Assembly (NCBI RefSeq): GCF_022385335.1
Contig: NZ_CP092431.1
Span: forward strand, 7,812,001-7,876,000
Source of the DNA: Streptomyces deccanensis
Lineage (GTDB): Bacteria > Actinomycetota > Actinomycetes > Streptomycetales > Streptomycetaceae
Length of the DNA stretch: 64,000 nucleotides
Reading direction: 5' to 3'
The first letter of the stretch is position 1. Every line of letters begins with the position of its first letter. This document shows, in pieces, positions 41,277-49,942 of this stretch. The translations under genes were made by a program, and so were the position numbers. Under the pieces are notes generated by a model, which saw only the letters and a program-made list of their open reading frames with translations, had not been told where the DNA came from and made no database searches.

Positions 41277-42176
41277 TCAGCCCACCAACCGCAACCGAAC
41301 CCCCGCCACCCCCACCCGCACCGTCTGCCCCCACATCAACTCCAACGCATCCCCCTCCATCCCATCCCCGAACACGATCAACCGATCCGACTCCACCGTC
41401 AGCCGCAGCCGCGCCCCCGCCCCCAACTCCCCGGCCACCAACGACGTCCCGGTGGCCGGAGACGGCCACGCCTCCCGCACGAACCACACCAGCCGAGCCT
41501 CGTCCGCCCCCGGAAGGGGCAACGCACCACCCCGTTCCTGCCAGACGGACCGAATCCACCCAGTCGCCCCGGTCCCCGTCCCCACGAGCACCCCGGACGA
41601 GGCCTGGGGCTCGACGACACCCCTGTCGCCGTCGAGCCCCAGCCGGTATCGGGCGGTCTGGTGCCCCGCCGCGCCGAGATAGATCTCGTTGAGCGCCACC
41701 AGCCGCTGCGTGTCGTCCGCGACGGCCTCGACCATCGTCAACTCGTCCACCGAGCAGTCGCTTTGGAGCGAGGCGGCCAGCAACTTCCCCGCGTGCGAGG
41801 GCCGGTGCCGCACCAGCACCCCCGGATTGCGCCGGGGATCGGGGTTGATCCCCACCACCGGCTGCCCCGCGAGGTACTTCGCCGCGTTGGCCACCAGCCC
41901 GTCCTGCCCGACCACGACGACCACGTCCTCGGGGGCGAACAGGAACCGGTCCAAGTCACTCCGTTCCACCTTGGCCTGACGCCAAGTCAGTGGCACGGAG
42001 GCGGTGACCTCGGCCAGCGCCCCGCGCTCCCGCCGGTGCCGCTCGGCCACGTCCTCGATGTCCCGCCCCCGGGAGCGCAGGAAGAAGGCGGCCTGCCCGT
42101 GCGTACCGTGCCGGGCCACCAACTCCTCGTACTCGGTGGTGCGATGGACGAGCACCACCCGTGGCGCGAGACTCAC
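41277..42176 (-). CDS. NAD-kinase-like protein with altered GGDGT motif
   Basis: A 299-residue protein of the NAD kinase/diacylglycerol-kinase superfamily. VVVVVGQDGLVANAAKYLAG stands where NAD kinases have GGDGT, so Gly-Gly-Asp-Gly-Thr reads Gly-Gln-Asp-Gly-Leu. The second motif (ALNEIYLG) and the Gly-rich third motif (VGTGTGATGW) are retained. The catalytic Asp is present but the phosphate-binding loop is altered, so NAD phosphorylation is not certain. It is coupled by GTGA to the SPFH gene. This pairing suggests a membrane-associated or signalling role rather than the housekeeping NADP supply. Confidence 0.75.
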   Translation of the reverse strand: MSLAPRVVLVHRTTEYEELVARHGTHGQAAFFLRSRGRDIEDVAERHRRERGALAEVTASVPLTWRQAKVERSDLDRFLFAPEDVVVVVGQDGLVANAAKYLAGQPVVGINPDPRRNPGVLVRHRPSHAGKLLAASLQSDCSVDELTMVEAVADDTQRLVALNEIYLGAAGHQTARYRLGLDGDRGVVEPQASSGVLVGTGTGATGWIRSVWQERGGALPLPGADEARLVWFVREAWPSPATGTSLVAGELGAGARLRLTVESDRLIVFGDGMEGDALELMWGQTVRVGVAGVRLRLVG

Positions 42177-43378
42177 ACCGAGCCCTCGCCGCCGCTGCCC
42201 GACCCGCCGCCGCTACCGGCCCCGCCGCCGAGCCTGGCCAGCAGTCCGGTCAGCACGTCCGGCGACACCGTCACGCTCTCGATCCGCGGCAGGTTCTCCG
42301 CGAGCCGGGTCCCGGTCAGCGCGTGCAGCGTCGCCGCGTCCACCTCGGCGTGCACCCGCAGCCACGCCGCCTGCGCCTCGGCCCGCGCCGCGCCCACCGC
42401 CCGCGCGGCCCGCGCCTCCGCCTCGGCCAGCTTCACCTGCCGCACCGCCTCGGCCTCCGCGAGCTTCACACTCCGCGCCGCCTCGGCGTCGGCCAGTCGC
42501 ACGCTCCGCGCCGCCTCCGCCTCCGCGAGCTTCACGGTCCGTTCGGCCTCCGCCTCCGCGAGCTTCACGGTCCGTTCGGCCTCCGCCTCCGTCAGCCGTA
42601 CCGTCCGCGCCGCCTCCGCACCCGCCTTCACCGCGTCGGCCGCGGCCTTCTCCTCCGCCTCCCGCCGTGCATTGGTGCCCCGCTGTTCGACCAACTGCTC
42701 CTCGCGCCGGGCGAGTTCGATCTGGCTGGCCAGCTCGTTCTCGGCGATGGCCCGCTCCCGCTCGACGGCCACGGCCCGGCGCTCGTACGTCGCCCGGTCG
42801 GCCTCCTGCTGGATCTGTTCCCGGGCCGGCGTGCGCAGCGCCCGCTCCACCTCGGGCTCGGGCCGCAGCGCCACCACGCGAACGGCCACGATCTCGATCC
42901 CGGTGGCCGGCAGCCGGGGCTCGGCCGCCAGTCCGCTCGCCACCCGCTCCCGGACCGCCGCGACCCCGTCGACGAGGGCCGAGGCCAGCGTCGTACGGGC
43001 CAGGACGTCCAGCGCGTGCTGCTGGGCCGTCTCCGTCAGCAGGGTCGACAACTGCTCCAGGGGAGCGCCGCGCCAGACCCCCGTGTCGGGGTCGATGGAG
43101 AAGTCGAGCCGAGCGGCGGCGGTCGCCGGGTCGCTCACCCGGTACGTCACCGTCGCCTGCACCGCCACGTCCTGGAAGTCGGACGTACGGGCGTGGAAGG
43201 TCATCGCCAGCTCCCGGTCGTCCACCGGGATCTCGGAGAGCGCGGCGCTCAGCGACCGGTACCAGAAGCTCAGCCCCGGGCCGTCGTGCGCGAGCTGCCC
43301 GGAGCGGTGGTGACGGATGTGCGCGGTGGGCGCCCCGCGCAGATGCCGCCAGCCGAGCCGTCTGGTGATGTCGGCCAT
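42173..43378 (-). CDS. SPFH/band-7 protein with 11-residue coiled-coil repeats
   Basis: A 401-residue flotillin/band-7 relative. The N-terminal SPFH domain spans residues 1-200 (DVAVQATVTYRVSDPATAAA). A long helical region follows that contains six near-perfect 11-residue repeats of the type TVKLAEAEAER (DNA about 42410-42605). The end is a Gly/Ser-rich tail. No N-terminal transmembrane helix is visible, so membrane attachment would be peripheral. SPFH proteins form oligomeric membrane scaffolds. The ATG at 43378 is chosen from AGGAGGGG about eight bases upstream. Partner: the coupled NAD-kinase-like gene. Confidence 0.85.
   Translation of the reverse strand: MADITRRLGWRHLRGAPTAHIRHHRSGQLAHDGPGLSFWYRSLSAALSEIPVDDRELAMTFHARTSDFQDVAVQATVTYRVSDPATAAARLDFSIDPDTGVWRGAPLEQLSTLLTETAQQHALDVLARTTLASALVDGVAAVRERVASGLAAEPRLPATGIEIVAVRVVALRPEPEVERALRTPAREQIQQEADRATYERRAVAVERERAIAENELASQIELARREEQLVEQRGTNARREAEEKAAADAVKAGAEAARTVRLTEAEAERTVKLAEAEAERTVKLAEAEAARSVRLADAEAARSVKLAEAEAVRQVKLAEAEARAARAVGAARAEAQAAWLRVHAEVDAATLHALTGTRLAENLPRIESVTVSPDVLTGLLARLGGGAGSGGGSGSGGEGSV
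42410..42605 (-). repeat. 33-bp in-frame tandem repeats of the SPFH gene
   Basis: Six 33-base units encoding 11-residue helical repeats with Val/Leu/Ala at core positions, a hendecad coiled-coil pattern. Two adjacent units are nearly identical at DNA level (around 42530-42595). Confidence 0.85.
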
Positions 43379-43411
43379 GGATGATCCCCCTCCTGCGGTT
43401 AATGTCACTTA

Positions 43412-43440
43412 GACGATAATGGCGGGACCTGCTTATCGTC
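43412..43440. promoter_or_regulatory. Dyad GACGATAA-N13-TTATCGTC
   Basis: A perfect 8-bp inverted repeat in the divergent gap between the SPFH gene (-) and arginine deiminase (+). It begins 33 bases upstream of the SPFH start, so it is a candidate operator for either gene. Confidence 0.55.
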
Positions 43441-43524
43441 AAGAGGACGCAATGGAAGCGGCGGAAGGATTCCGATTCGGCCGACCGGAGGGTGAACACG
43501 CGCCCGAATGGTCAGGATGAGGGC

Positions 43525-44748
43525 ATGGGATTCCATGTCGACTCCGAGGCCGGGCGCCTGCGCCGCGTCATCCTGCACCGGCCGGATCTTGAGCTCAAAA
43601 GGCTCACCCCCAGCAACAAGACCGCGCTGCTCTTCGACGACGTGCTGTGGGTGCGCCGGGCGCGCGCCGAGCACGACGGATTCGCCGACGTGCTGCGTGA
43701 CCGAGGCGTCGCCGTCCACCTCTTCGGCGACCTCCTCACCGATGTCATGCGGATTCCCGAGGCCCGGCAACTCGTCCTCGACCGCGTCTTCGACGAGAAG
43801 GAGTACGGCCCGCTCGCCACGGACCACCTCAGGGCCGCCTTCGAGTCGCTGCCCGTGACCGAGCTGGTCGAGGCGCTGATCGGCGGCATGACCAAACGCG
43901 AGTTCCTCGACGCGCACATGGAGCCGGCCTCCGTCCGCTTCCACGTCATGGAGCTGGACGAATTCCTTCTCGACCCGCTCCCCAACCACCTCTTCACCCG
44001 CGACACCTCCGCCTGGATCTACGACGGGGTCTCCATCAACGCCATGCGCTGGCCGGCCCGGCAGCGCGAGACCGTCCACTTCGAGGCGATCTACCGGCAC
44101 CATCCGCTGTTCCGCGCCGAGACGTTCCACACCTGGTCGGAGGGGCAGGCCGACTACCCGTCCACCATCGAGGGCGGCGACGTCCTCGTCATCGGCAACG
44201 GGGCCGTCCTCATCGGCATGAGCGAGCGCACCACCCCGCAGGCCGTCGAGATGCTCGCGCACAAGCTCTTCGCCGCCGGTTCCGCGCAGACCATCGTGGC
44301 CCTCGACATGCCCAAGCGCCGGGCCTTCATGCACCTCGACACCGTCATGACCATGGTCGACGGCGACACCTTCACCCAGTACGCCGGCCTCGGCATGCTC
44401 CGCTCGTACACCATCGAACCGGGCGTCGGCGAGAAGGAGCTGAAGGTCACCGACCACCCGCCGGAGCACATGCACCGCGCGATCGCCGCCGCGCTCGGTC
44501 TCGACGCGATCCGGGTGCTCACCGCCACCCAGGACGTCCACGCCGCCGAACGCGAGCAGTGGGACGACGGCTGCAACGTCCTCGCCGTCGAGCCCGGCGT
44601 CGTCGTCGCCTACGAGCGCAACGCCACCACCAACACGCACCTGCGCAAGCAGGGCATCGAGGTGATCGAGATCCCGGGCAGCGAGCTGGGGCGGGGGAGG
44701 GGCGGGCCGCGCTGCATGAGCTGCCCGGTCGAGAGATCGGCGGTGTAG
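43525..44748 (+). CDS. arcA: Arginine deiminase
   Basis: A 407-residue enzyme with all signature segments: [50 protein letters not shown] and the C-terminal CMSCP whose first Cys (397) is the nucleophile. It converts arginine to citrulline and ammonia. The ATG at 43525 has GGATGAGGG upstream; an upstream GTG at 43492 abuts GGAGG and is less likely. An ornithine carbamoyltransferase gene follows after 107 bases. No carbamate kinase or arginine-ornithine antiporter is adjacent, so the full ADI pathway is not shown here. Confidence 0.95.
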   Translation: MGFHVDSEAGRLRRVILHRPDLELKRLTPSNKTALLFDDVLWVRRARAEHDGFADVLRDRGVAVHLFGDLLTDVMRIPEARQLVLDRVFDEKEYGPLATDHLRAAFESLPVTELVEALIGGMTKREFLDAHMEPASVRFHVMELDEFLLDPLPNHLFTRDTSAWIYDGVSINAMRWPARQRETVHFEAIYRHHPLFRAETFHTWSEGQADYPSTIEGGDVLVIGNGAVLIGMSERTTPQAVEMLAHKLFAAGSAQTIVALDMPKRRAFMHLDTVMTMVDGDTFTQYAGLGMLRSYTIEPGVGEKELKVTDHPPEHMHRAIAAALGLDAIRVLTATQDVHAAEREQWDDGCNVLAVEPGVVVAYERNATTNTHLRKQGIEVIEIPGSELGRGRGGPRCMSCPVERSAV

Positions 44749-44776
44749 AACCCGCGGGTCCGCGGCGGAGCCGGGC

Positions 44777-44814
44777 CGTATAGAAATGTGGAACATCGTA
44801 TAGACTTCCAGTCT
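44777..44814. promoter_or_regulatory. CGTATAGA direct repeats and AGACT dyad before the OTC gene
   Basis: CGTATAGA occurs at 44777 and 44797 (two helical turns apart), and AGACT-TCC-AGTCT is an inverted repeat at 44802-44814, about 40-80 bases before the ornithine carbamoyltransferase start. ArgR sites are AT-rich, 3-base-spaced dyads, so this is a candidate. Confidence 0.45.
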
Positions 44815-44855
44815 TCCTATCGCTGTCCCCTGTCCCGTCGACCCAGGAGCGCCCC

Positions 44856-45863
44856 ATGGCGACCGTTCCCCACGCCCTCGCCGGGCGCCACTTCCTCAAG
44901 GAGCTGGACTTCACCGCGGAGGAGTTCCGCGGGCTGATCGAGCTGGCCGTGGAACTGAAGGCGGCCAAGAAGGCCGGGACGGAGACCCGGCACCTGCGGG
45001 GGAAGAACATCGCGCTCATCTTCGAGAAGACCTCGACGCGCACCCGCTGCGCGTTCGAGGTCGCCGCGGCCGACCAGGGCGCCCGTACCGTCTACCTGGA
45101 CCCGTCCGGCTCCCAGATGGGCCACAAGGAGTCCGTCAAGGACACCGCACGGGTGCTCGGCCGGATGTTCGACGCGATCGAGTACCGGGGCGACAGCCAG
45201 GCGAACGTCGAGGAGTTGGCGGCGTACGCCGGAGTGCCGGTCTACAACGGCCTCACCGACGACTGGCACCCCACCCAGATGCTGGCCGACGTGATGACCA
45301 TGACCGAGCACAGCGACAAGCCGCTGGACGGGATGGTCCTCGCCTACCTCGGCGACGCCCGCTTCAACATGGGCAACTCGTACCTGGTGACCGGGGCCCT
45401 GCTCGGCATGGACGTGCGGATCGTCGCCCCGCAGGCCTACTGGCCGGCCGAGGAGATCGTCACCCACGCCCGCAAGCTCGCCGAGATCAGCGGCGCGCGG
45501 ATCACCCTCACCGAGCACATCCACGACGGGGTCGAGGGCGCCGACTTCGTCGCCACCGACGTGTGGGTCTCCATGGGCGAGCCCAAGGAGGTCTGGGACG
45601 AGCGGATCGGCGCGCTCTCCCCGTACGCCGTGACCATGGACGTGCTGCGGTCCACCGGCAACGCCGACGTCAAGTTCCTGCACTGCCTGCCGGCCTTCCA
45701 CGACCTCGGCACCAAGGTGGGGCGCGAGATCCACGAGCTGCACGGACTGGACTCGCTGGAGGTCACGGACGAGGTGTTCGAGTCGTCGCACTCGGTCGTC
45801 TTCGACGAGGCGGAGAACCGGCTGCACACGATCAAGGCGGTCCTGGTGGCGACCCTGGCGTGA
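44856..45863 (+). CDS. Ornithine carbamoyltransferase
   Basis: A 335-residue enzyme with STRTR (60-64, carbamoyl-phosphate site), [11 protein letters not shown] and [10 protein letters not shown] (ornithine site). Length and the [20 protein letters not shown] segment are closer to the catabolic ArcB type than to the ~310-residue anabolic ArgF, and arcA is adjacent; the direction in vivo is inferred. AGGAG precedes the ATG. Confidence 0.92.
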   Translation: MATVPHALAGRHFLKELDFTAEEFRGLIELAVELKAAKKAGTETRHLRGKNIALIFEKTSTRTRCAFEVAAADQGARTVYLDPSGSQMGHKESVKDTARVLGRMFDAIEYRGDSQANVEELAAYAGVPVYNGLTDDWHPTQMLADVMTMTEHSDKPLDGMVLAYLGDARFNMGNSYLVTGALLGMDVRIVAPQAYWPAEEIVTHARKLAEISGARITLTEHIHDGVEGADFVATDVWVSMGEPKEVWDERIGALSPYAVTMDVLRSTGNADVKFLHCLPAFHDLGTKVGREIHELHGLDSLEVTDEVFESSHSVVFDEAENRLHTIKAVLVATLA

Positions 45864-45905
45864 GCCCGACGCCCCACCACGCCGGACCGGCGTCCGGGCC
45901 GACGG

Positions 45906-46370
45906 CTACGCGTGGCGGCGCTGCGGCGGCACCGTCGGCAGCCGGAACCACACCGCCTTGCCGGAGTCCGTGGGGCGGTGGCCGCACGCGGAGCTGAGGG
46001 CCCGGATCAGCAGCAGACCGCGGCCGTGCTCCTGCCAGGGATCGGGGTCGAGGTGCCCCGGGGTGGTCAGGTCACCCGGGGGAGCGGGGTCGGGGTCGTG
46101 GACCTCCACCTTGCAGCCGCTCGGCACCAGCTCGACGACCAGCTCTATCGGGCCCTCCCCGGCGGCGTGCTCGACCGCGTTCGCGACCAGTTCCGCGGTG
46201 AGCAGCTCCGCCGTGTCGCAGTCCGCCCCGTGCTCCAGCTCGGTCAGCGCCGTCCGCACCAGCGCGCGGGCCACGGGCACGGCCGCGGCGGTGTGCGGCA
46301 GCGCGATGCGCCAGGAGGCGGGGGCGGAGGGCTCTTGCAAGGTGGCTGATCCGTTCATGGAGCAGGTCAT
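45906..46370 (-). CDS. HATPase_c_2 ATP-binding protein (anti-sigma/RsbW type)
   Basis: A 154-residue single-domain GHKL ATPase of the kind very abundant in Streptomyces: TAELLTAELVANAVEHA (N-box), VEVHDPDPAPP, and HGRGLLLIRALSSACGHRP (G-box). Such proteins resemble anti-sigma-factor kinases but usually have unknown partners; no anti-anti-sigma factor is adjacent. The ATG at 46370 has AGGA upstream; ATG 46358 is an alternative. Confidence 0.85.
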   Translation of the reverse strand: MTCSMNGSATLQEPSAPASWRIALPHTAAAVPVARALVRTALTELEHGADCDTAELLTAELVANAVEHAAGEGPIELVVELVPSGCKVEVHDPDPAPPGDLTTPGHLDPDPWQEHGRGLLLIRALSSACGHRPTDSGKAVWFRLPTVPPQRRHA

Positions 46371-46692
46371 GGCTCGTCCTGCTTTCAACGTGACGAATGG
46401 TACGGCGCGGACCGGCGAAGCCGCTCGGCGGGCACCGCGGGGGACCGTCGGCCCCGTTGACGGCGGTCTACCCACGCCAACGCCCGGCCGCGCCCGACCG
46501 AGCCCGCCGTTACGGGCTTGTCGAACGTCCGTGACCGAGTGACGGACCCCCTCGACCCCTTCCCCCCCCGGCCCGATCGACCTATCGCGCACTCATGACG
46601 ACAGTCAGATAACGGTGATAACTTCGTGAGGTGGGGAAGGACCGCCGCGACACCGCCGCGTCACCGCAGCAGCCCCCGAGGAGGCCTCCCGT
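46371..46692. promoter_or_regulatory. Divergent promoter region with shared operator A
   Basis: A 322-base gap without a gene. It contains TATCGC (46583-46588) followed by TGAC-GACA-GTCA (46596-46607) and GGTGATAAC (46614-46622), matching base for base in spacing a site at 55704-55734. Elsewhere nothing notable. Confidence 0.55.
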
Positions 46693-47520
46693 ATGAGTCC
46701 CTTCACCGGCTCCGCCGCCCGCACCTCCGAGTGGCGGCATCTGCGGTGCGAGATCACCGACGGCGTCGCCACCGTCACCCTCGCCCGCCCCGAGAAGCTG
46801 AACGCCCTCACCTTCGGCGCCTACGCCGACCTGCGCGACCTGCTCGCCGAACTCTCCCGGGAGAGGTCCGTACGGGCCCTGGTGCTGGCCGGCGCCGGCC
46901 GCGGCTTCTGCTCCGGCGGCGACGTCGACGAGATCATCGGCGCCACCCTCGCCATGGACACCGCCCAGCTGCTCGACTTCAACCGGATGACCGGGCAGGT
47001 CGTCCGGGCCGTCCGCGAGTGCCCCTTCCCCGTGATCGCCGCGGTGCACGGCGTGGCGGCGGGCGCCGGCGCGGTGCTGGCCCTGGCCGCCGACTTCCGG
47101 GTGGCCGATCCCACCGCCCGCTTCTCCTTCCTCTTCACCCGCGTGGGGCTCTCCGGCGGCGACATGGGCGCCGCCTACCTCCTGCCCCGCGTCGTCGGCC
47201 TCGGCCACGCCACTCGCCTCCTCATGCTCGGCGAGCCGGTCCGCGCCGCCGAGGCCGAGCGCATCGGCCTCCTCAGCCAGCTCACCGACGAGGGCAGCGC
47301 CGACGAGGCCGCGCACACCCTGGCCCGCCGCCTGGCCGAGGGCCCGGCCCTGGCCCAGGCCCAGACGAAGGCCCTGCTGACGGCCGAGCTGGACATGCCC
47401 CTGTCGGCCGCCGTGGAACTGGACGCGTCGACCCAGGCCCTCCTGATGACCGGCGAGGACTACAGGGAATTCCACGCGGCGTTCACGGAAAAGCGCCCCC
47501 CGAAATGGCAGGGCCGCTGA
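46693..47520 (+). CDS. Enoyl-CoA hydratase/isomerase family protein
   Basis: A 275-residue crotonase-fold enzyme: VTLARPEKLNALTFGAYADL, GAGRGFCSGGDVDE (first oxyanion Gly), AAVHGVAAGAGAVLALAADF and FTRVGLSGGDMGAAYLLPR, where catalytic Glu residues of hydratases are replaced by Gly/Asp, as in several aryl-CoA pathway members. GAGGAGG precedes the ATG. Its stop overlaps the start of the monooxygenase/reductase fusion (TGATG), implying a shared aryl-CoA pathway. Confidence 0.88.
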   Translation: MSPFTGSAARTSEWRHLRCEITDGVATVTLARPEKLNALTFGAYADLRDLLAELSRERSVRALVLAGAGRGFCSGGDVDEIIGATLAMDTAQLLDFNRMTGQVVRAVRECPFPVIAAVHGVAAGAGAVLALAADFRVADPTARFSFLFTRVGLSGGDMGAAYLLPRVVGLGHATRLLMLGEPVRAAEAERIGLLSQLTDEGSADEAAHTLARRLAEGPALAQAQTKALLTAELDMPLSAAVELDASTQALLMTGEDYREFHAAFTEKRPPKWQGR

Positions 47521-49871
47521 TGCCGGCCTCGGGGGCAGCAGGGGCGCGGGGAACTGCGCGACCAGCCCCCACCCACTCGCAGCCGCCAAGAAACCCCACC
47601 CACCCCACCCGAATAGCGATCATCGGCGGTGGCCCAGCCGGCCTCTACGCCGCCGCCCTCCTCAAACGCCTGGACCCCACCCGCGACATCACCGTCTGGG
47701 AACGCAACGCCCCCGACGACACCTTCGGCTTCGGCGTAGTCCTCTCCGACGAGACCCTCGGCGGCATAGAACACGCCGACCCAGCCGTCCACGAGGCCCT
47801 GCAAGCCCACTTCACCCGCTGGGACGACATCGACATCGTCCACCGAGGCACCCGCCACACCTCCGGAGGACACGGCTTCGCCGCCCTGGGCCGCCGCACC
47901 CTCCTCCAGATCCTGCACACCCGCTGCCGCGCCCTCGGCGTGGACCTCCGCTTCGGCACCGAGGCCCCGTACCCGTCCTGGCTCTGCGAGACGTACGACC
48001 TGGTCATCGCGGCGGACGGCGTGCACAGCGCGACCCGCGAGGCGTACGCGCAGGTCTTCCGGCCGACCGTCGAGACGCACCGCTGCCGCTACATCTGGCT
48101 TGCCGCCGACTTCGCCTTCGAGGCGTTCCGTTTCGAGATCGCCGAGACCGAGCACGGCGTGGCGCAACTGCACGGCTACCCGTACGCGCCGGACGCGTCC
48201 ACCGTCATCGTGGAGATGCGCGAGGAGGCGTGGCGGGCCGCCGGGCTGGACCGGGCCGACGAGCGGGAGTCGGTCGAACGGTGCGCGAAACTCTTCGCGG
48301 ACGCGCTCGGCGGACGGCCCCTGCGCTCCAACAACTCCACCTGGACGACCTTCCGCACGGTCGTCAACGAGCGCTGGTCGCACGGCAACCTGGTCCTGCT
48401 CGGCGACGCCGCGCACACCGCGCACTTCTCCATCGGCTCAGGCACCAAGCTGGCCGTCGAGGACGCGCTCGCGCTGGTCGCCTGCCTGGAGGAACAGCCC
48501 GACCAGGAACGGGCGTTGAGGGCGTACGAGGAGGAGCGGCGCCCGGTGGTCGCCTCCACCCAGCGCGCGGCGCGGGCCAGCCTGGAGTGGTTCGAGAACA
48601 TCGGGCTCCATCTCGACCAGCCCTCCCGGCAGTTCGCCTTCAACCTCCTCACCCGCAGCCGCCGCGTCACCCACGACAACCTCCGCCTGCGCGACGCGCA
48701 CTTCACCGGCGCGGTGGAGCGGGAGTTCGGCTGCCCTCCCGGCACACCCCCGATGTTCACCCCCTTCCGGCTGCGCGGGCTGACCCTGCGCAACCGGGTC
48801 GTCGTCTCCCCGATGGACATGTACTCGGCGACCGACGGCGTCCCCGGCGACTTCCACCTCGTCCACCTGGGCGCCCGGGCCCTCGGCGGCGCCGGCCTCG
48901 TGATGACCGAGATGGTGTGCGTCAGCCCCGAGGGGCGGATCACCCCGGGCTGCGCCGGGCTCTGGAACACCCGGCAGGCTGAGGCCTGGCGGCGCACCGT
49001 GTCCTTCGTGCACGAGCACGCACCGGGCACGGCCGTCGGCGTGCAGCTCGGGCACTCCGGCCGCAAGGGCTCGACCAAGCTGATGTGGGAGGGCATCGAC
49101 GAGCCGCTGGACACCGGCAACTGGCCCCTGGTGGCGGCCTCCCCGCTCCCGTACAAGCCGGGCAGCCAGACGCCACGCGCGCTCTTCCGCGCCCAACTCA
49201 CCGACATCCGGGAGCAGTTCACGTCGGCCGCGCTCAGAGCGGCCCGCAGTGGTTTCGACCTCCTCGAACTCCACTGCGCCCACGGCTACTTGCTCTCCGG
49301 CTTCCTCTCGCCGCTGACGAACCGCCGCACCGACCGCTACGGCGGCTCCCTCGACCACCGGCTCCGCTTCCCGCTCGAAGTCTTCGACGCCGTACGGGCG
49401 GTGTGGCCGGAGGAGCGGCCCATGACCGTCCGTATCTCCGCGACCGACTGGGCGGACGGAGGCACCACCGCCGAGGACGCCGTCGCGATCGCCCGCGCCT
49501 TCGCCGCGCACGGCGCCGACGCGATCGACGTCTCGACGGGGCAGGTCGTCGCGGACGAGCGGCCCGAGTACGGCCGCTCGTACCAGACCCCGTACGCGGA
49601 CCGCATCCGGCACGAGGTGGGGGTGCCGGTGATCGCCGTCGGCGCCATCTCCTCCTGGGACGACGTCAACTCCCTGATCCTGGCCGGCCGCACCGACCTC
49701 TGCGCCCTGGCCCGCCCGCACCTCTACGACCCCCACTGGACGCTCCACGCGGCCGCCGAACAGGGCTACGAGGGACCGGGCGCGCCCTGGCCCGCCCCCT
49801 ACCGCGCCGGCAGCCGCCGCCCCCACACAGGCCGCACCGACGCCCCCAAACCCCGGCTCACCCTGTCCTAG
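47520..49871 (+). CDS. 2-aminobenzoyl-CoA (or salicylyl-CoA) monooxygenase/OYE reductase fusion
   Basis: A 783-residue fusion. Residues 30-400 are an FAD monooxygenase: IAIIGGGPAGLYAAALLKRL, the GDAAHTAHFSIGSGTKLAVE segment, and a PHBH/salicylyl-CoA hydroxylase-like core. Residues 415-770 are an old-yellow-enzyme type flavin reductase (RNRVVVSPMDMYSATDGVPG, HSGRKGS, HCAHGYLLSGFLSP). This matches Azoarcus-type 2-aminobenzoyl-CoA monooxygenase/reductase and the RefSeq salicylyl-CoA 5-hydroxylase/oxidoreductase. The only in-frame start before the FAD motif is ATG 47520 (or 47505), so the first 29 residues are read through a dispersed repeat (47538-47574). Confidence 0.9.
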   Translation: MPASGAAGARGTARPAPTHSQPPRNPTHPTRIAIIGGGPAGLYAAALLKRLDPTRDITVWERNAPDDTFGFGVVLSDETLGGIEHADPAVHEALQAHFTRWDDIDIVHRGTRHTSGGHGFAALGRRTLLQILHTRCRALGVDLRFGTEAPYPSWLCETYDLVIAADGVHSATREAYAQVFRPTVETHRCRYIWLAADFAFEAFRFEIAETEHGVAQLHGYPYAPDASTVIVEMREEAWRAAGLDRADERESVERCAKLFADALGGRPLRSNNSTWTTFRTVVNERWSHGNLVLLGDAAHTAHFSIGSGTKLAVEDALALVACLEEQPDQERALRAYEEERRPVVASTQRAARASLEWFENIGLHLDQPSRQFAFNLLTRSRRVTHDNLRLRDAHFTGAVEREFGCPPGTPPMFTPFRLRGLTLRNRVVVSPMDMYSATDGVPGDFHLVHLGARALGGAGLVMTEMVCVSPEGRITPGCAGLWNTRQAEAWRRTVSFVHEHAPGTAVGVQLGHSGRKGSTKLMWEGIDEPLDTGNWPLVAASPLPYKPGSQTPRALFRAQLTDIREQFTSAALRAARSGFDLLELHCAHGYLLSGFLSPLTNRRTDRYGGSLDHRLRFPLEVFDAVRAVWPEERPMTVRISATDWADGGTTAEDAVAIARAFAAHGADAIDVSTGQVVADERPEYGRSYQTPYADRIRHEVGVPVIAVGAISSWDDVNSLILAGRTDLCALARPHLYDPHWTLHAAAEQGYEGPGAPWPAPYRAGSRRPHTGRTDAPKPRLTLS
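47538..47574. repeat. Dispersed palindrome half-copy D, inside the coding start
   Basis: GCAGGGGCGCGGGGAACTGC followed by GCGACCAGCCCCCAC: one arm of the repeat family of copies A-C. It lies between the start codon and the FAD motif of the monooxygenase fusion, so it is translated. Confidence 0.85.
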
Positions 49872-49942
49872 GCCGGGGGCACCGCCTCGGACTCGGGCGC
49901 GTCCAGGTGCGACAGCGCGTACGGGGTGCCGTTGCCGGTCAT
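49868..49942 (-). pseudogene. cysD: Truncated cysD remnant
   Basis: A 24-codon frame beginning at an ATG that overlaps the cysC stop (ATGA). It reads YALSHLDAPESEAV, the characteristic start of sulfate adenylyltransferase subunit CysD (usually YALSHLDALESEAV followed by a PP-loop domain), then stops. The CysD body of ~290 residues is missing; the monooxygenase gene's 3' end follows at once. It is a scar of a cysC-cysD operon. Confidence 0.75.

Noticed and set aside
41060..41692. Frame starting in palindrome copy C
   Set aside because: Repeat-derived start, then antisense to the NAD-kinase-like gene; no conserved domain.
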